A stretch of 64,000 bases of DNA from Metasolibacillus sp. GTDB taxonomy: Bacteria; Bacillota; Bacilli; Bacillales_A; Planococcaceae. Positions 1 to 8,909 of the stretch are shown here, one piece after another. Where the stretch lies: contig NZ_JAMBIZ010000008.1 of NCBI RefSeq assembly GCF_025291715.1, forward strand, positions 49,959 to 113,958. Direction: 5' to 3'. Numbering within the stretch: the first letter of the stretch is position 1; each line of letters begins with the position of its first letter. The notes under the pieces are model-generated. The model saw only the letters and a program-made list of their open reading frames with translations. It made no database searches and was not told the origin of the DNA. The translations under genes and the position numbers were made by a program.

Positions 1-1131
1 TATGACCCGACCAACTTTAAAAAAGTTGATTCATCAATTTACAATCGAAATTTACCTGTTTTCATGACATATGAGCCAGGCTCTACCTTTAAAATCATTA
101 CATTGAGCGCTGCTTTAGAAGAAGGAGTCGTTGATTTGGAGAAGGATCACTTTTACGATCCTGGCTATACGATGGTTGAGGGCGCACGCTTGCGTTGCTG
201 GAAGCGTGAAGGGCATAAGGATGAAACATTTTTAGAGGTTGTTCAAAATTCCTGTAACCCAGGCTTTATTGAACTCGGGCAACGTGTTGGATCACAAAAG
301 CTATTGCAGTATATTAAGGATTTTGGCTTTGGTCAAAAAACAGGCTCAAATATAGCAGGTGAGGCAAGTGGTATTTTATTTTCTGAAAAGGCTTTTGGAC
401 CTGTTGAGCATGCGACAACATCCTTCGGGCAAGGTATTTCTGTGACACCGATTCAGCAAATGCAAGCTGTAGCGGCTGCAATTAATGGAGGGACGCTATA
501 CACGCCACATGTTGTATCCAAAATTGTTGCAGATGATGGAGAGGTCATCGTGGAGCATACGCCAGAAGCAAAGCGCCAAGTTATTAGTGAACAAACATCA
601 GCGCAAGTGCGCCATGCATTAGAGTCTGTTGTTGCAAAGGGCTCTGGTAAGCAAGCATTTCGCGAAGGCTTGCGAATAGGTGGAAAAACAGGAACAGCCC
701 AAAAGGTAGAAAATGGACGATATAAAGAAGGCGATTATATTGTATCATTTATTGGGTTCGCTCCAGCAGATAAACCAGAAATTATCGTTTATGTAGCAAT
801 TGATAATCCGAAAAATCATTTGCAATTTGGTGGGCTTATTGCAGCGCCAATTGTTGGGCAAATTATAGAGGACGTTGCCCCAGTTGTTGGCATTGAAAAG
901 TCAAAGGAACAAATTGATAAGGTAACGGTTTGGACAGATCCAATTATGGTGGAAGTAGCTGATTTTGTTGGGCAAACTGTTGATGAAGTCGTACAGCAGC
1001 ATTATCCATTAACGATTGAATGGCATGGAGAAGGAACGATTGTTTCTGAGCAAATGCCTTCTGCGGGGAGCAAGCTTGAACAACAAGGTACAATACATTT
1101 ATATTTAACAGAAGAAAAACATGAACATTGA
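1..1131 (+). CDS. spoVD: Class B penicillin-binding protein, SpoVD-like (5' partial)
   Basis: The reading frame is open from base 1, so the membrane anchor and dimerisation domain lie outside the window. What remains is a DD-transpeptidase domain that cross-links peptidoglycan on the outer face of the membrane. All three active-site motifs are visible: S-T-F-K (catalytic Ser at partial codon 28), S-C-N (codon 84) and K-T-G-T-A (codon 229). The last 60 or so residues form one PASTA repeat. SpoVD has one PASTA repeat and the vegetative PbpB has two, which favours SpoVD (spore cortex). If the chromosome carries only one such gene it could serve both roles. It is followed 21 bp later by mraY; the murE gene usually found between them is absent. 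The SpoVD assignment is less certain than the PBP assignment. Confidence 0.85.
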   Translation, partial: YDPTNFKKVDSSIYNRNLPVFMTYEPGSTFKIITLSAALEEGVVDLEKDHFYDPGYTMVEGARLRCWKREGHKDETFLEVVQNSCNPGFIELGQRVGSQKLLQYIKDFGFGQKTGSNIAGEASGILFSEKAFGPVEHATTSFGQGISVTPIQQMQAVAAAINGGTLYTPHVVSKIVADDGEVIVEHTPEAKRQVISEQTSAQVRHALESVVAKGSGKQAFREGLRIGGKTGTAQKVENGRYKEGDYIVSFIGFAPADKPEIIVYVAIDNPKNHLQFGGLIAAPIVGQIIEDVAPVVGIEKSKEQIDKVTVWTDPIMVEVADFVGQTVDEVVQQHYPLTIEWHGEGTIVSEQMPSAGSKLEQQGTIHLYLTEEKHEH

Positions 1132-1152
1132 TGAACTTAAAGGAGATTTAAC

Positions 1153-2127
1153 ATGAAACTTGCAACAACATTGACCATTTTAACAACAGCATTCATATTA
1201 ACGGTTGTGTTAGCACCTATCGCAATTCCACTTTTAAGAAGATTGAAGTTTGGTCAAAGCATTCGAGAAGAAGGTCCACAATCGCATATGAAAAAAGCAG
1301 GTACGCCGACGATGGGTGGAATCATTTACTTAGTAGCTATTATTGTGACTACATTGGTTACAGCTAATATCTTCAATTTATTTACAACACATACAGTCGT
1401 GCTGTTACTTGTATTAATTGGCTTTGGTGTGATTGGCTTTTTAGATGATGGCATTAAAGTAATTTTCAAGCGCAATTTAGGTTTGACGTCTTTACAAAAA
1501 TTACTTGGTCAAATTATTATTGCGATTGCTGCATTTATGTTATTGCGATTAGGAACATTTGATACAGCTGTCGCAATTCCATTTACAGATTACTCAATTG
1601 ATTTCGGTTTATTTTATGTAGCCTTCTTAATCTTTTGGCTTGTCGGCTTCTCTAATGCTGTTAATTTAACGGATGGATTAGATGGTCTTGTTGCAGGAAC
1701 GGCATCCATTGCCTTTGCTGCCTTTGCTGTCATTGCCTTATTTAATGAGCAGGCAGACATCGCATTAGTTGCATTTGCAATTACAGGCGCATTGCTAGGG
1801 TTTTTAATTTTTAATATCAATCCAGCTAAAGTATTTATGGGTGATACAGGCTCATTAGCACTTGGTGGAGCACTAGCGATGATTTCAATTTTAATCAAGG
1901 CAGAGCTTTTATTGTTATTAGTTGGGTTAGTGTTTGTTATTGAAACATTGTCAGTTATTTTGCAGGTAGGCAGCTTTAAATTGCGCAAAAAACGGATTTT
2001 TAAGATGAGCCCAATCCATCACCATTTTGAATTATCTGGTTGGTCTGAGTGGAAGGTTGTTTTAGTATTTTGGTTTACCGGGTTAGTTGTGGCATTAATC
2101 GCAGTAATAATGGAGGCGTTTCTATGA
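1153..2127 (+). CDS. mraY: Phospho-N-acetylmuramoyl-pentapeptide transferase MraY
   Basis: MraY transfers phospho-MurNAc-pentapeptide from UDP to undecaprenyl phosphate, making lipid I at the inner face of the membrane. The 324-residue length is normal, and the protein is almost entirely hydrophobic segments (about ten helices). Cytoplasmic loops carry family signatures: G-F-L-D-D-G near residue 95, N-L-T-D-G-L-D-G near 172, and the histidine cluster P-I-H-H-H-F-E near 288. The start has a good ribosome site (AAAGGAGAT, 1139-1147). The TGA overlaps the ATG of murD (ATGA, 2124-2127), so the two are probably translationally coupled. Confidence 0.97.
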   Translation: MKLATTLTILTTAFILTVVLAPIAIPLLRRLKFGQSIREEGPQSHMKKAGTPTMGGIIYLVAIIVTTLVTANIFNLFTTHTVVLLLVLIGFGVIGFLDDGIKVIFKRNLGLTSLQKLLGQIIIAIAAFMLLRLGTFDTAVAIPFTDYSIDFGLFYVAFLIFWLVGFSNAVNLTDGLDGLVAGTASIAFAAFAVIALFNEQADIALVAFAITGALLGFLIFNINPAKVFMGDTGSLALGGALAMISILIKAELLLLLVGLVFVIETLSVILQVGSFKLRKKRIFKMSPIHHHFELSGWSEWKVVLVFWFTGLVVALIAVIMEAFL

Positions 2128-3476
2128 TTCACTATACAGGATTGCAGCATAAAAAAGTGCTCGTATTAGGTCTTGCGAAAAGCGGTGTTGCAGCTGCTGA
2201 ATTACTACATGACCTCGGGGCATTTGTGACAGTAAATGATGCGAAGTCATTTGATGCAAACCCAGAAGCGCAAAGCCTTTTAGCAAAGGGGATTACCGTT
2301 ATTTGTGGTCGCCATCCAGAAGATTTACTTGATGAAGGATTTGAGTTAATTGTCAAAAATCCAGGTATTCCGTATAGCAATCCGATTATAGCAGATGCAA
2401 TAAATCGGCAATTACCAGTCATTACGGAGATGGAGCTTGCATATTTAGTAAGTGAGGCTCCTTTTATTGGCATTACTGGCTCAAACGGTAAAACAACTAC
2501 AACGACATTGCTGTTTGAAATGCTAGAGCATGGCAATCGACAGCCGTTAATTGCAGGGAATATCGGAACGGTTGCTTGTAGTGTAGCTGCCACAGCAACG
2601 AAAGAGCAAGTTTTAGTGACAGAGCTTTCAAGCTTTCAATTAATGGGGACACGCACATTTAAGCCGCATATTGCCATTTTAACGAATATTTATGAGGCGC
2701 ATTTAGACTATCATAGCTCCTTTGAGGAATATGCTGATGCAAAATTTGCGATTACACGCAATCAGGATGAGCATGATTATTTCATCTACAATGCAGAGCA
2801 GCCAATTGTAGCAGCGTATGCGGCCAAATCAAAGGCACAAAAAATTCCTTTTACAACAAGCGGAAGAGCTGCAGAAGGAATTAGTGCAGATGCGACAGCT
2901 ATTTATTGGCAGGGAGAATATTTATTTGATCGTTCTAGCATTGTCTTGCCAGGAGAGCATAATTTACAAAATATTTTATGTGCTGTAGCGGCTGCATTGT
3001 TAGTGGAATGTCCACTTGCTGCGATAAAGGAGATTTTAGCAACATTTGCTGGCGTTAAGCATCGTACGCAATTTGTCCGCAATTGGCAAGGTGTGCAAAT
3101 TTATAATGACTCCAAAGCGACAAACTGTCTTGCGACAAAAAGTGCCTTATCCGCATTTTCTCAACCGATTGTTCTTTTAGCTGGCGGTCTTGATCGTGGA
3201 CATTCCTTTGAGGAATTGCGCAATGTCATGGAAAATGTAAAGGCGGTTGTTGCATTTGGTGAGACAGGGGCACGCTTTATTGAGTTTGCTAAATCGTGTG
3301 GTGTCGAGCAAACTGTTGCAGCAACGAATGTTGAGGATGCGGTGATGTATGCGGCGAAGCTTGTAACAGCAGGAGATGTCATGCTATTATCGCCAGCATG
3401 TGCAAGCTGGGATCAATATGCGAGCTTTGAAATTCGTGGTGATTTGTTTATTGATGCGGTGATGAAGCTTATTTAA
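2124..3476 (+). CDS. murD: UDP-N-acetylmuramoylalanine--D-glutamate ligase MurD
   Basis: MurD adds D-glutamate to UDP-MurNAc-L-Ala in the cytoplasm using ATP. I start it at the ATG at 2124 (450 aa) rather than further upstream. This ATG follows TGGAGG (2111-2116), overlaps the mraY stop, and gives the expected N-terminus, a Rossmann-like G-L-A-K-S-G by residue 21. The ATP-binding loop G-I-T-G-S-N-G-K-T-T-T lies at 116-126. The central Mur ligase signature N-I-Y-E-A-H-L-D-Y-H and the C-terminal Y-N-D-S-K-A-T-N segment are also present. It sits between mraY and spoVE as in B. subtilis. Confidence 0.97.
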   Translation: MIHYTGLQHKKVLVLGLAKSGVAAAELLHDLGAFVTVNDAKSFDANPEAQSLLAKGITVICGRHPEDLLDEGFELIVKNPGIPYSNPIIADAINRQLPVITEMELAYLVSEAPFIGITGSNGKTTTTTLLFEMLEHGNRQPLIAGNIGTVACSVAATATKEQVLVTELSSFQLMGTRTFKPHIAILTNIYEAHLDYHSSFEEYADAKFAITRNQDEHDYFIYNAEQPIVAAYAAKSKAQKIPFTTSGRAAEGISADATAIYWQGEYLFDRSSIVLPGEHNLQNILCAVAAALLVECPLAAIKEILATFAGVKHRTQFVRNWQGVQIYNDSKATNCLATKSALSAFSQPIVLLAGGLDRGHSFEELRNVMENVKAVVAFGETGARFIEFAKSCGVEQTVAATNVEDAVMYAAKLVTAGDVMLLSPACASWDQYASFEIRGDLFIDAVMKLI

Positions 3477-3495
3477 AAAAGTCCTATAAGAAAGG

Positions 3496-4581
3496 ATGCC
3501 CTTACTGACGCACTATTATCAGAAGCTATTCGCTTTTTGTGCATTGCTGTTAACGATAATTGGAATTGTATTTGTGTACTCAGCTAGTACATATTGGAGC
3601 GCAATTCATTATGAAGGACAAACGCCCTTTTATATTAAACAAATGATTTATTTTGTTATAGCATGTCTTGTGTTTGTCATGATTATAAAAGGTCCAGCGT
3701 TAACGGAAAAAAAGCTTTTCATGCTTTATTTGTTTTCTTTATTGCTGCTTGTGCTTGTGTTAATACCAGGTATTGGGATTTGGCGTAACGGTTCTCGAAG
3801 CTGGATTGGTATTGGTCCATTAACACTTCAGCCAGCAGAGCTTGTGAAAATTACAACATTGCTATATTTAAGTGCACGGCTTTCAAAGGTGAAGTCCTTT
3901 GAAAAAGTTGTAAAGCTAGAGCATTTCATCATCATATTTTTACCAGTGATTTTGATTATGCTACAGCCCGATTTTGGCTCTGTTTTTATTTTAGTTGTGA
4001 CAGCCTTTATTGTACTTTTTATCGCAAAGTATCCGATTAAGCTGTATATTTTTTTAATGCTAGCTGGTGGAGCTGGCTTAATAGGGCTCATCATTTCAGC
4101 ACCATATCGCTTAGAGCGTATTAAATCCTTTTTAGATCCATGGTCTGATCCGCTTGGCAGTGGCTTTCAGGCAGTGCAATCTTTAATGGCTATAGGACCA
4201 GCAGGATTATTTGGACATGGTTTTTTGCAAAGTCGCCAAAAATATTTGTATTTACCAGAGCCACAAAATGATTTTATTTTCTCGATTATATTAGAGGAAA
4301 TGGGATTCGTTGGTGGGGGCGTAATATTAGTTTTATTTGCTACTTTATTTTATTGCGGCTATACGTTAGCCATTCGAGCATATGGTTTAGAGCAATTTTA
4401 TATGATAAGTGCTTTAACGACGATGCTCGTGCTACAAACTTGTTTGAATATTGGTGTAGTTATTGGTCTATTACCAGTAACTGGGGTAACGCTACCATTC
4501 ATTAGCTACGGTGGCACTTCATTAATCGTTATTTGGATAACGGTTGCGCTCATTATAAAAATCAATTACGCCGAGACGTAA
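3496..4581 (+). CDS. spoVE: SEDS peptidoglycan glycosyltransferase, SpoVE/FtsW family
   Basis: An integral membrane protein of about ten helices (361 aa, close to the 366 of B. subtilis SpoVE). SEDS proteins polymerise lipid II into glycan strands together with a class B PBP, here plausibly the SpoVD-like protein encoded upstream. Family landmarks seen are V-Y-S-A-S near the N-terminus, S-W-I-G-I-G, L-Q-P-A-E-L-V-K, L-P-E-P-Q-N-D-F-I-F and the C-terminal L-P-F-I-S-Y-G-G-T-S. The 5' end is uncertain: AAAGG abuts the ATG at 3496, too close for a normal ribosome site. A non-ATG start a few codons in (for example CTG at 3505) would fit that site better. murG and murB, which follow spoVE in B. subtilis, are missing. 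FtsW versus SpoVE cannot be settled from the sequence. Confidence 0.9.
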   Translation: MPLLTHYYQKLFAFCALLLTIIGIVFVYSASTYWSAIHYEGQTPFYIKQMIYFVIACLVFVMIIKGPALTEKKLFMLYLFSLLLLVLVLIPGIGIWRNGSRSWIGIGPLTLQPAELVKITTLLYLSARLSKVKSFEKVVKLEHFIIIFLPVILIMLQPDFGSVFILVVTAFIVLFIAKYPIKLYIFLMLAGGAGLIGLIISAPYRLERIKSFLDPWSDPLGSGFQAVQSLMAIGPAGLFGHGFLQSRQKYLYLPEPQNDFIFSIILEEMGFVGGGVILVLFATLFYCGYTLAIRAYGLEQFYMISALTTMLVLQTCLNIGVVIGLLPVTGVTLPFISYGGTSLIVIWITVALIIKINYAET

Positions 4582-4664
4582 TGAATTTGATATTGAAAAG
4601 CAATTTTTCTCTCTTAGGACAATGAAAAATAGTAAATGAATACAACAGGAAGGAGGAGTAAAAA

Positions 4665-5486
4665 TTGAAAAAAGTAATTGATATAGAAGAACGTATCCCT
4701 ACACTAAGAGCGAAACGTCGGCGGCGCTCAAACGTTAAATTTATTTTATTAACAACAATATTCGGTGTGATTTTATTTTTACTCCTTTACTTCCAATCAC
4801 CTTATAGTGATATTAAAACAATTGATGTCACCGGTGGAAGTATTGAAGATGAGACATTTTATAAGGAGCAATCAGGCTTGAATGTTGGAGACTCTATGTG
4901 GAGCTTTAAAGAAAATGATATTGAGGCTCGAATATTGAAGCAAGATTGGGTGAAGGCCGTCACTGTTAAGCGAAAATGGCTGACAACAGTTTCTATTCAA
5001 ATAGAGGAATGGAGCAAGGTAGCCTATATAGCAAAGGATAGTAACTTTTATCCGATGCTAGAAAATGGTGTGATTTTATCATGGCAGGACAAGCTTGTGC
5101 CAATTGATGCACCAATATTTCTTGAGTTTGATGATGAAAAAGTTCGCAAACGTCTATTAAAGGAGCTTGCCAAGCTAAATAAAGAGGTGTTAGCGATGAT
5201 TTCACAAATTAAAGCAACACCAACAGCTACTGACCCCTATGCAATTACTTTATTTATGAATGATGGCTATGAGGTACGTGCAGAAATTACGACGCTTGCG
5301 AGTAAGCTAAATCATTATCCAAAAATTGTGGCAGTAATTGAAAATACAGAGGGGCATGAAAAAGGCGTTATTGACATTGAAGTAGGGGAGTATTATCGCT
5401 CTTATGTCAAAGAGTATGCCCAAGTTGAGGAAGCTGAGGACGAGCAACAAGGAGTGGAGCAAAATGAAGAACAATCAGAGGAATAA
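4665..5486 (+). CDS. divIB: Cell division protein DivIB/FtsQ
   Basis: A bitopic membrane protein of the divisome that helps hold the FtsL/DivIC complex. The TTG start at 4665 follows a strong AGGAAGGAGG site. The protein has a basic cytoplasmic tail (R-A-K-R-R-R-R-S), one hydrophobic helix (about residues 26-44), then a POTRA domain beginning K-T-I-D-V-T-G. The central beta domain follows, and the C-terminal tail is acidic and low complexity (from about residue 250). Overall length is 273 aa. Its last 23 bp overlap the start of the next gene. Confidence 0.93.
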   Translation: MKKVIDIEERIPTLRAKRRRRSNVKFILLTTIFGVILFLLLYFQSPYSDIKTIDVTGGSIEDETFYKEQSGLNVGDSMWSFKENDIEARILKQDWVKAVTVKRKWLTTVSIQIEEWSKVAYIAKDSNFYPMLENGVILSWQDKLVPIDAPIFLEFDDEKVRKRLLKELAKLNKEVLAMISQIKATPTATDPYAITLFMNDGYEVRAEITTLASKLNHYPKIVAVIENTEGHEKGVIDIEVGEYYRSYVKEYAQVEEAEDEQQGVEQNEEQSEE

Positions 5487-6192
5487 TAGGCCCTCCTTCT
5501 TTCAACGTAAATATTTTATTATGCTGATCGTTTGTATCATGATAGGCTTTATCATTGGTATTTCCTATAATTTAACAAAGGATAATAAAAAATTAAGCTC
5601 ACGCTCACCTATCTATTTACAACAGCAGGAAACATATCGTGAAGAGCTCATTACTCAGCAAGAGCGCAATAAAGAGCTAGCTGATGAGCTGAATCATTTG
5701 CAACAAACCATTCGCAGCTATGAGAAGAATTTAACAGCTAACGCAGAGCAGCATGAGGATTTAGTGGCAGAGGCGGAGCGCTTACGACTTTTGCTTGGTG
5801 ATATTGCGGGGCAAGGACAAGGCATCCGCTTAACGTTAGCAGATGGAGCGTATGATCCAAATTCGACGAATCCAAATGATTATATCGTGCATGAAAGCCA
5901 TATTTTTAAAGTGCTAACAGAGCTGAAAATTGCAGGAGCAGAGGCAATTGCTATTAACGGCCAGCGCTTAAAAACAAATTCTTATATAAGCTGTAATGGT
6001 CCTGTCATTACGATTGATGGCAAGCAATCGCCAGCGCCATTTGTTATTGAAGCGATAGGAGAGCCGAATACGCTTATTGCCTCATTAGAAATTCCAGGAG
6101 GCGTTTTTGATCAATTATTAAATGAGCAAATTAATGTGACCTTTGAAAAAAGCAATTTAATTTCCATGCCTTCCAATACGGCAGAAAGTTGA
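5464..6192 (+). CDS. ylxW: DUF881 family protein (YlxW-like)
   Basis: A 242-residue protein of the DUF881 family; its molecular function is unknown. The ATG at 5464 is chosen because AAGGAG (5449-5454) lies 9 bp upstream. The longer frame from 5404 would start deep inside divIB. The protein shows a basic N-terminus, one membrane helix (about residues 19-37), a Gln/Glu-rich heptad region likely to form a coiled coil (about 45-110), and a C-terminal alpha/beta domain with the family segments A-I-N-G-Q-R-L and S-C-N-G-P-V-I. It lies in the divIB-ftsA interval together with a paralogue, as in B. subtilis ylxW-ylxX. Confidence 0.88.
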   Translation: MKNNQRNNRPSFFQRKYFIMLIVCIMIGFIIGISYNLTKDNKKLSSRSPIYLQQQETYREELITQQERNKELADELNHLQQTIRSYEKNLTANAEQHEDLVAEAERLRLLLGDIAGQGQGIRLTLADGAYDPNSTNPNDYIVHESHIFKVLTELKIAGAEAIAINGQRLKTNSYISCNGPVITIDGKQSPAPFVIEAIGEPNTLIASLEIPGGVFDQLLNEQINVTFEKSNLISMPSNTAES

Positions 6193-6204
6193 GGGGGGAG
6201 GTAA

Positions 6205-6924
6205 ATGAAGAAGAATAAAAGCTTGCATATTACGCTTATTTCTTTTGTCATAGGCTTTATGCTAGCTGTGCAGTATAACACGATGCAAAATCCAGAGGAA
6301 CGAGATACGAGGGATATTTGGGAAATTAGACAAGCACTATCCGAGGAAAAAAAGCGCCATTCTGAATTATTAACAAATATTCAAGCAATGAATGAAGTCG
6401 TAAGTAAATATGAGGATGCGAACTCAAGCAATCCAGAGCTTGTATTGCAAGAAACAGTTCTTGATTTACATCGTCAAATTGGATTAGCACCTGTTACAGG
6501 ACCAGGTTTAACGCTTACAATTAAACCTGCCAAAGAATTAATTGAGTATGGCTATGAGATAGAGGCGATCTCTCCAGAGCTTTTATTTCGTTTAGTTAAT
6601 GATATTTATCGGAATGGTGGTCAATATGTTGAAATTGATGGTCAGCGACTCCTATATACCTCAGCTATTCGAGATATTAATGGAGCCACAACAATTAATA
6701 GTGTGCCAATTAGCAAAACGGATGTCGAAGTGAAAATTATTATGCCATCTAAAGAACTAGCGCAAAAATTGTATAATTATTTGCTTTCATCTTCATTAAT
6801 GGACGAGTTTTATATTGATAATCTAGAGCTCGTTGTTGGCGATGTGAAAAGCTTTATTCAAATTAAAAATATAGCAACTCAAATAACTAAGAGCTATTTG
6901 AGCGAAGCAACTAAAGGGGATTAG
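6205..6924 (+). CDS. ylxX: DUF881 family protein (YlxX-like paralogue)
   Basis: The second DUF881 protein in tandem, 239 aa, starting at an ATG 12 bp after the previous stop behind GAGGGGGGAGG. It has an N-terminal membrane helix (about residues 6-24), a charged, probably helical linker, and the same C-terminal fold (V-E-I-D-G-Q-R-L near residue 146, mirrored by A-I-N-G-Q-R-L in its neighbour). The pair is probably an old duplication. Function is unknown; the setting suggests a role at the membrane during division or wall synthesis. Confidence 0.88.
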   Translation: MKKNKSLHITLISFVIGFMLAVQYNTMQNPEERDTRDIWEIRQALSEEKKRHSELLTNIQAMNEVVSKYEDANSSNPELVLQETVLDLHRQIGLAPVTGPGLTLTIKPAKELIEYGYEIEAISPELLFRLVNDIYRNGGQYVEIDGQRLLYTSAIRDINGATTINSVPISKTDVEVKIIMPSKELAQKLYNYLLSSSLMDEFYIDNLELVVGDVKSFIQIKNIATQITKSYLSEATKGD

Positions 6925-6927
6925 AAT

Positions 6928-7290
6928 ATGTGGCTGCCATTATTAGGACTGATTTTAGGTGTTGCGCTAGGTCTATTAACGGATATTCAAATTCCAGCAG
7001 TGTATGAAAATTATTTATCGATTGCAGTGTTGGCTGCACTTGATACAATGTTTGGTGGTATACGCGCAAAATTGCAGGAAGTATACGATGATAAAGTATT
7101 TATATCAGGCTTTTTCTTTAACATTGCACTTGCAGCAGGTCTTGCCTTTTTAGGTGTCCATATCGGTGTTGATTTATATTTAGCCGCAATTTTTGCATTT
7201 GGTGTTCGCTTGTTTCAAAATATAGCGGTCATTCGACGTATACTATTAACGAAACTGGATGAGAGAAAAGTAAAAAAACAAGAAATATAA
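6928..7290 (+). CDS. sbp: Small basic protein Sbp (DUF1290)
   Basis: 120 residues, mostly hydrophobic (three to four membrane segments) with a basic C-terminal tail rich in Lys/Arg. The family motif A-L-D-T-M-F-G-G-I-R is present near residues 36-45. It starts 3 bp after the preceding stop, with GGGGA as the ribosome site. In B. subtilis the same gene sits just before ftsA. Its biochemical role is not established. Confidence 0.88.
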   Translation: MWLPLLGLILGVALGLLTDIQIPAVYENYLSIAVLAALDTMFGGIRAKLQEVYDDKVFISGFFFNIALAAGLAFLGVHIGVDLYLAAIFAFGVRLFQNIAVIRRILLTKLDERKVKKQEI

Positions 7291-7513
7291 TAAATTTTTA
7301 GAGTGAATTGCTAGGAAATAAGCGGTAAAGTATATATAGATAGCCAATTCGCTTCATTTTTTAAGTTATCATATTCGTTGTAAGCCTAGCGCAGTTTAAT
7401 AGGTATTTAGACATTTATTAAAAAAGTAGCTATCTCTTTAACGATAGAGGTGGGAGTATTGTACTGAATGAAGTGAAATCTCATTAAAATTTCATTACAA
7501 AAGCGAATAAGCT

Positions 7514-7542
7514 TAGACAACAACGAAAAATTGCAATAGAAT
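7514..7542 (+). promoter_or_regulatory. Sigma-A promoter for ftsAZ
   Basis: TAGACA (7514-7519), a 17-bp spacer and TAGAAT (7537-7542) match the sigma-A consensus at 10 of 12 positions. This is the best promoter in the 286-bp gap between sbp and ftsA. The -10 overlaps the upstream in-frame ATG at 7541, so that ATG cannot be a start on this transcript, which supports the TTG start at 7577. The rest of the gap is AT-rich, and I see no other gene in it. Confidence 0.6.
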
Positions 7543-7576
7543 GAACATTAGGAGTATTAGAAGGAGGTGCAGCGAG

Positions 7577-8869
7577 TTGAGTCAACAGGATATTTATATT
7601 TCGCTGGATATTGGATCATCCTCTATTAAAGTGCTAATAGGTGAAATGAGTGAGCAACAATTACATGTAATTGGTGTCGGTCATGTAAAATCGACTGGAA
7701 TTCGTAAAGGCGCCATTGTTGATATTGATGCAACGGTACAATCAATTAAAAAAGCAGTTGAGCAAGCTGAAAGAATGACAGGGATTAAAATACACGATGT
7801 AATACTAGGTGTGCCAGCAAATCAAACATTTTTACAACCGGTAAAAGGTGTCGTTGCTGTAAATAGTGAAAATCGTGAAATTGGTGATGACGATTTAGAA
7901 CGCGTCATTGAGTCTGCACAAGTTATGTCTATCCCGCCAGAGCGTGAGTTAGTAAACTTAATACCTAAGCAGTTTATTGTGGATAATCTTGATGAAATTA
8001 AAGACCCGCGCGGTATGATAGGCATTCGTTTAGAAATGGATGCAACGATGATTACAACTTCAAAAACTTTACTACATAACGTGTTGCGTTGTGTAGAGCG
8101 AGCTGGTTTACAAATTCGAGAAATTTATTTACAGCCTTTAGCAGCAGGTTATTTTGCTTTGACAGAAGATGAAAAAAATCAAGGCACTGCTTACATCGAT
8201 TTAGGTGGCGGTTCAACAACAATTGCTGTCTTTGAAGAAGGCTTATTAAAGCATACAGGAGTTATCCCAGTAGGTGGGGAACATATTACAAAAGACTTAT
8301 CGATTGTCCTAAAAACACCGACTGAGCAAGCTGAAAAAATAAAAAGACAATTTGGGCATGCTTTCTATGATGATGCCTCAGATGATGAGTTGTTTGAAGT
8401 ACCTGTAGTAGGGACAGATGCAACAGATCAATATAATCAACGTTATATTGCTGAAATTATTGGGGTACGTCTAGAAGAAATGTTTGAGCTCGTGCTAGAT
8501 GAACTAGCACGTCTAGGTGTTAGCGATTTGCCAGGAGGTATTGTTATTACTGGTGGTGTTGCACAGCTAGAAGGTCTTGCCCAGCTTGCACGAGAAGTAA
8601 TGCAAACACGTGTAAGGGTGTTTGTACCAGATTATATAGGTGTACGCGACCCAGCATTTACAACATCAGTAGGATTAATTCGTTATGCATATGCAGATGA
8701 TAAGTTCTACGGAAGAAGTGCGGTCACAGATGCTTCACCATATATTGCGGTAACATCGCAAGCAGCTCCTACTAAAAAGCAATCTCAGCAAGTAGAATAC
8801 ACAGATAATAGTAATAAAGTGAGCGTTATTGATAAAGCAAAAAATATCTTTAATAAGTTCTTTGAATAG
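7577..8869 (+). CDS. ftsA: Cell division protein FtsA
   Basis: An actin-fold ATPase that tethers FtsZ filaments to the membrane and recruits the divisome. The TTG at 7577 is chosen over the in-frame ATG at 7541 because AAGGAGGTG (7561-7569) sits 7 bp before it and the promoter -10 covers the ATG. The product is then 430 aa beginning M-S-Q-Q-D-I-Y. The phosphate-1 loop D-I-G-S-S-S-I-K is near residue 10, the phosphate-2 loop D-L-G-G-G-S-T-T near 200 and G-I-V-I-T-G-G near 330. The C-terminus ends in a short amphipathic stretch (K-N-I-F-N-K-F-F), the usual membrane-targeting helix. ftsZ follows 40 bp later. Confidence 0.96.
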   Translation: MSQQDIYISLDIGSSSIKVLIGEMSEQQLHVIGVGHVKSTGIRKGAIVDIDATVQSIKKAVEQAERMTGIKIHDVILGVPANQTFLQPVKGVVAVNSENREIGDDDLERVIESAQVMSIPPERELVNLIPKQFIVDNLDEIKDPRGMIGIRLEMDATMITTSKTLLHNVLRCVERAGLQIREIYLQPLAAGYFALTEDEKNQGTAYIDLGGGSTTIAVFEEGLLKHTGVIPVGGEHITKDLSIVLKTPTEQAEKIKRQFGHAFYDDASDDELFEVPVVGTDATDQYNQRYIAEIIGVRLEEMFELVLDELARLGVSDLPGGIVITGGVAQLEGLAQLAREVMQTRVRVFVPDYIGVRDPAFTTSVGLIRYAYADDKFYGRSAVTDASPYIAVTSQAAPTKKQSQQVEYTDNSNKVSVIDKAKNIFNKFFE

Positions 8870-8909
8870 TAGGCTTACGAAAAGTCGAGTGAAGTGGGAG
8901 GATAAATGA

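Noticed and set aside
2049..2123. Longer N-terminus for murD
   Set aside because: It would lie within mraY and lacks a ribosome site; the ATG at 2124 has both site and family-like N-terminus.
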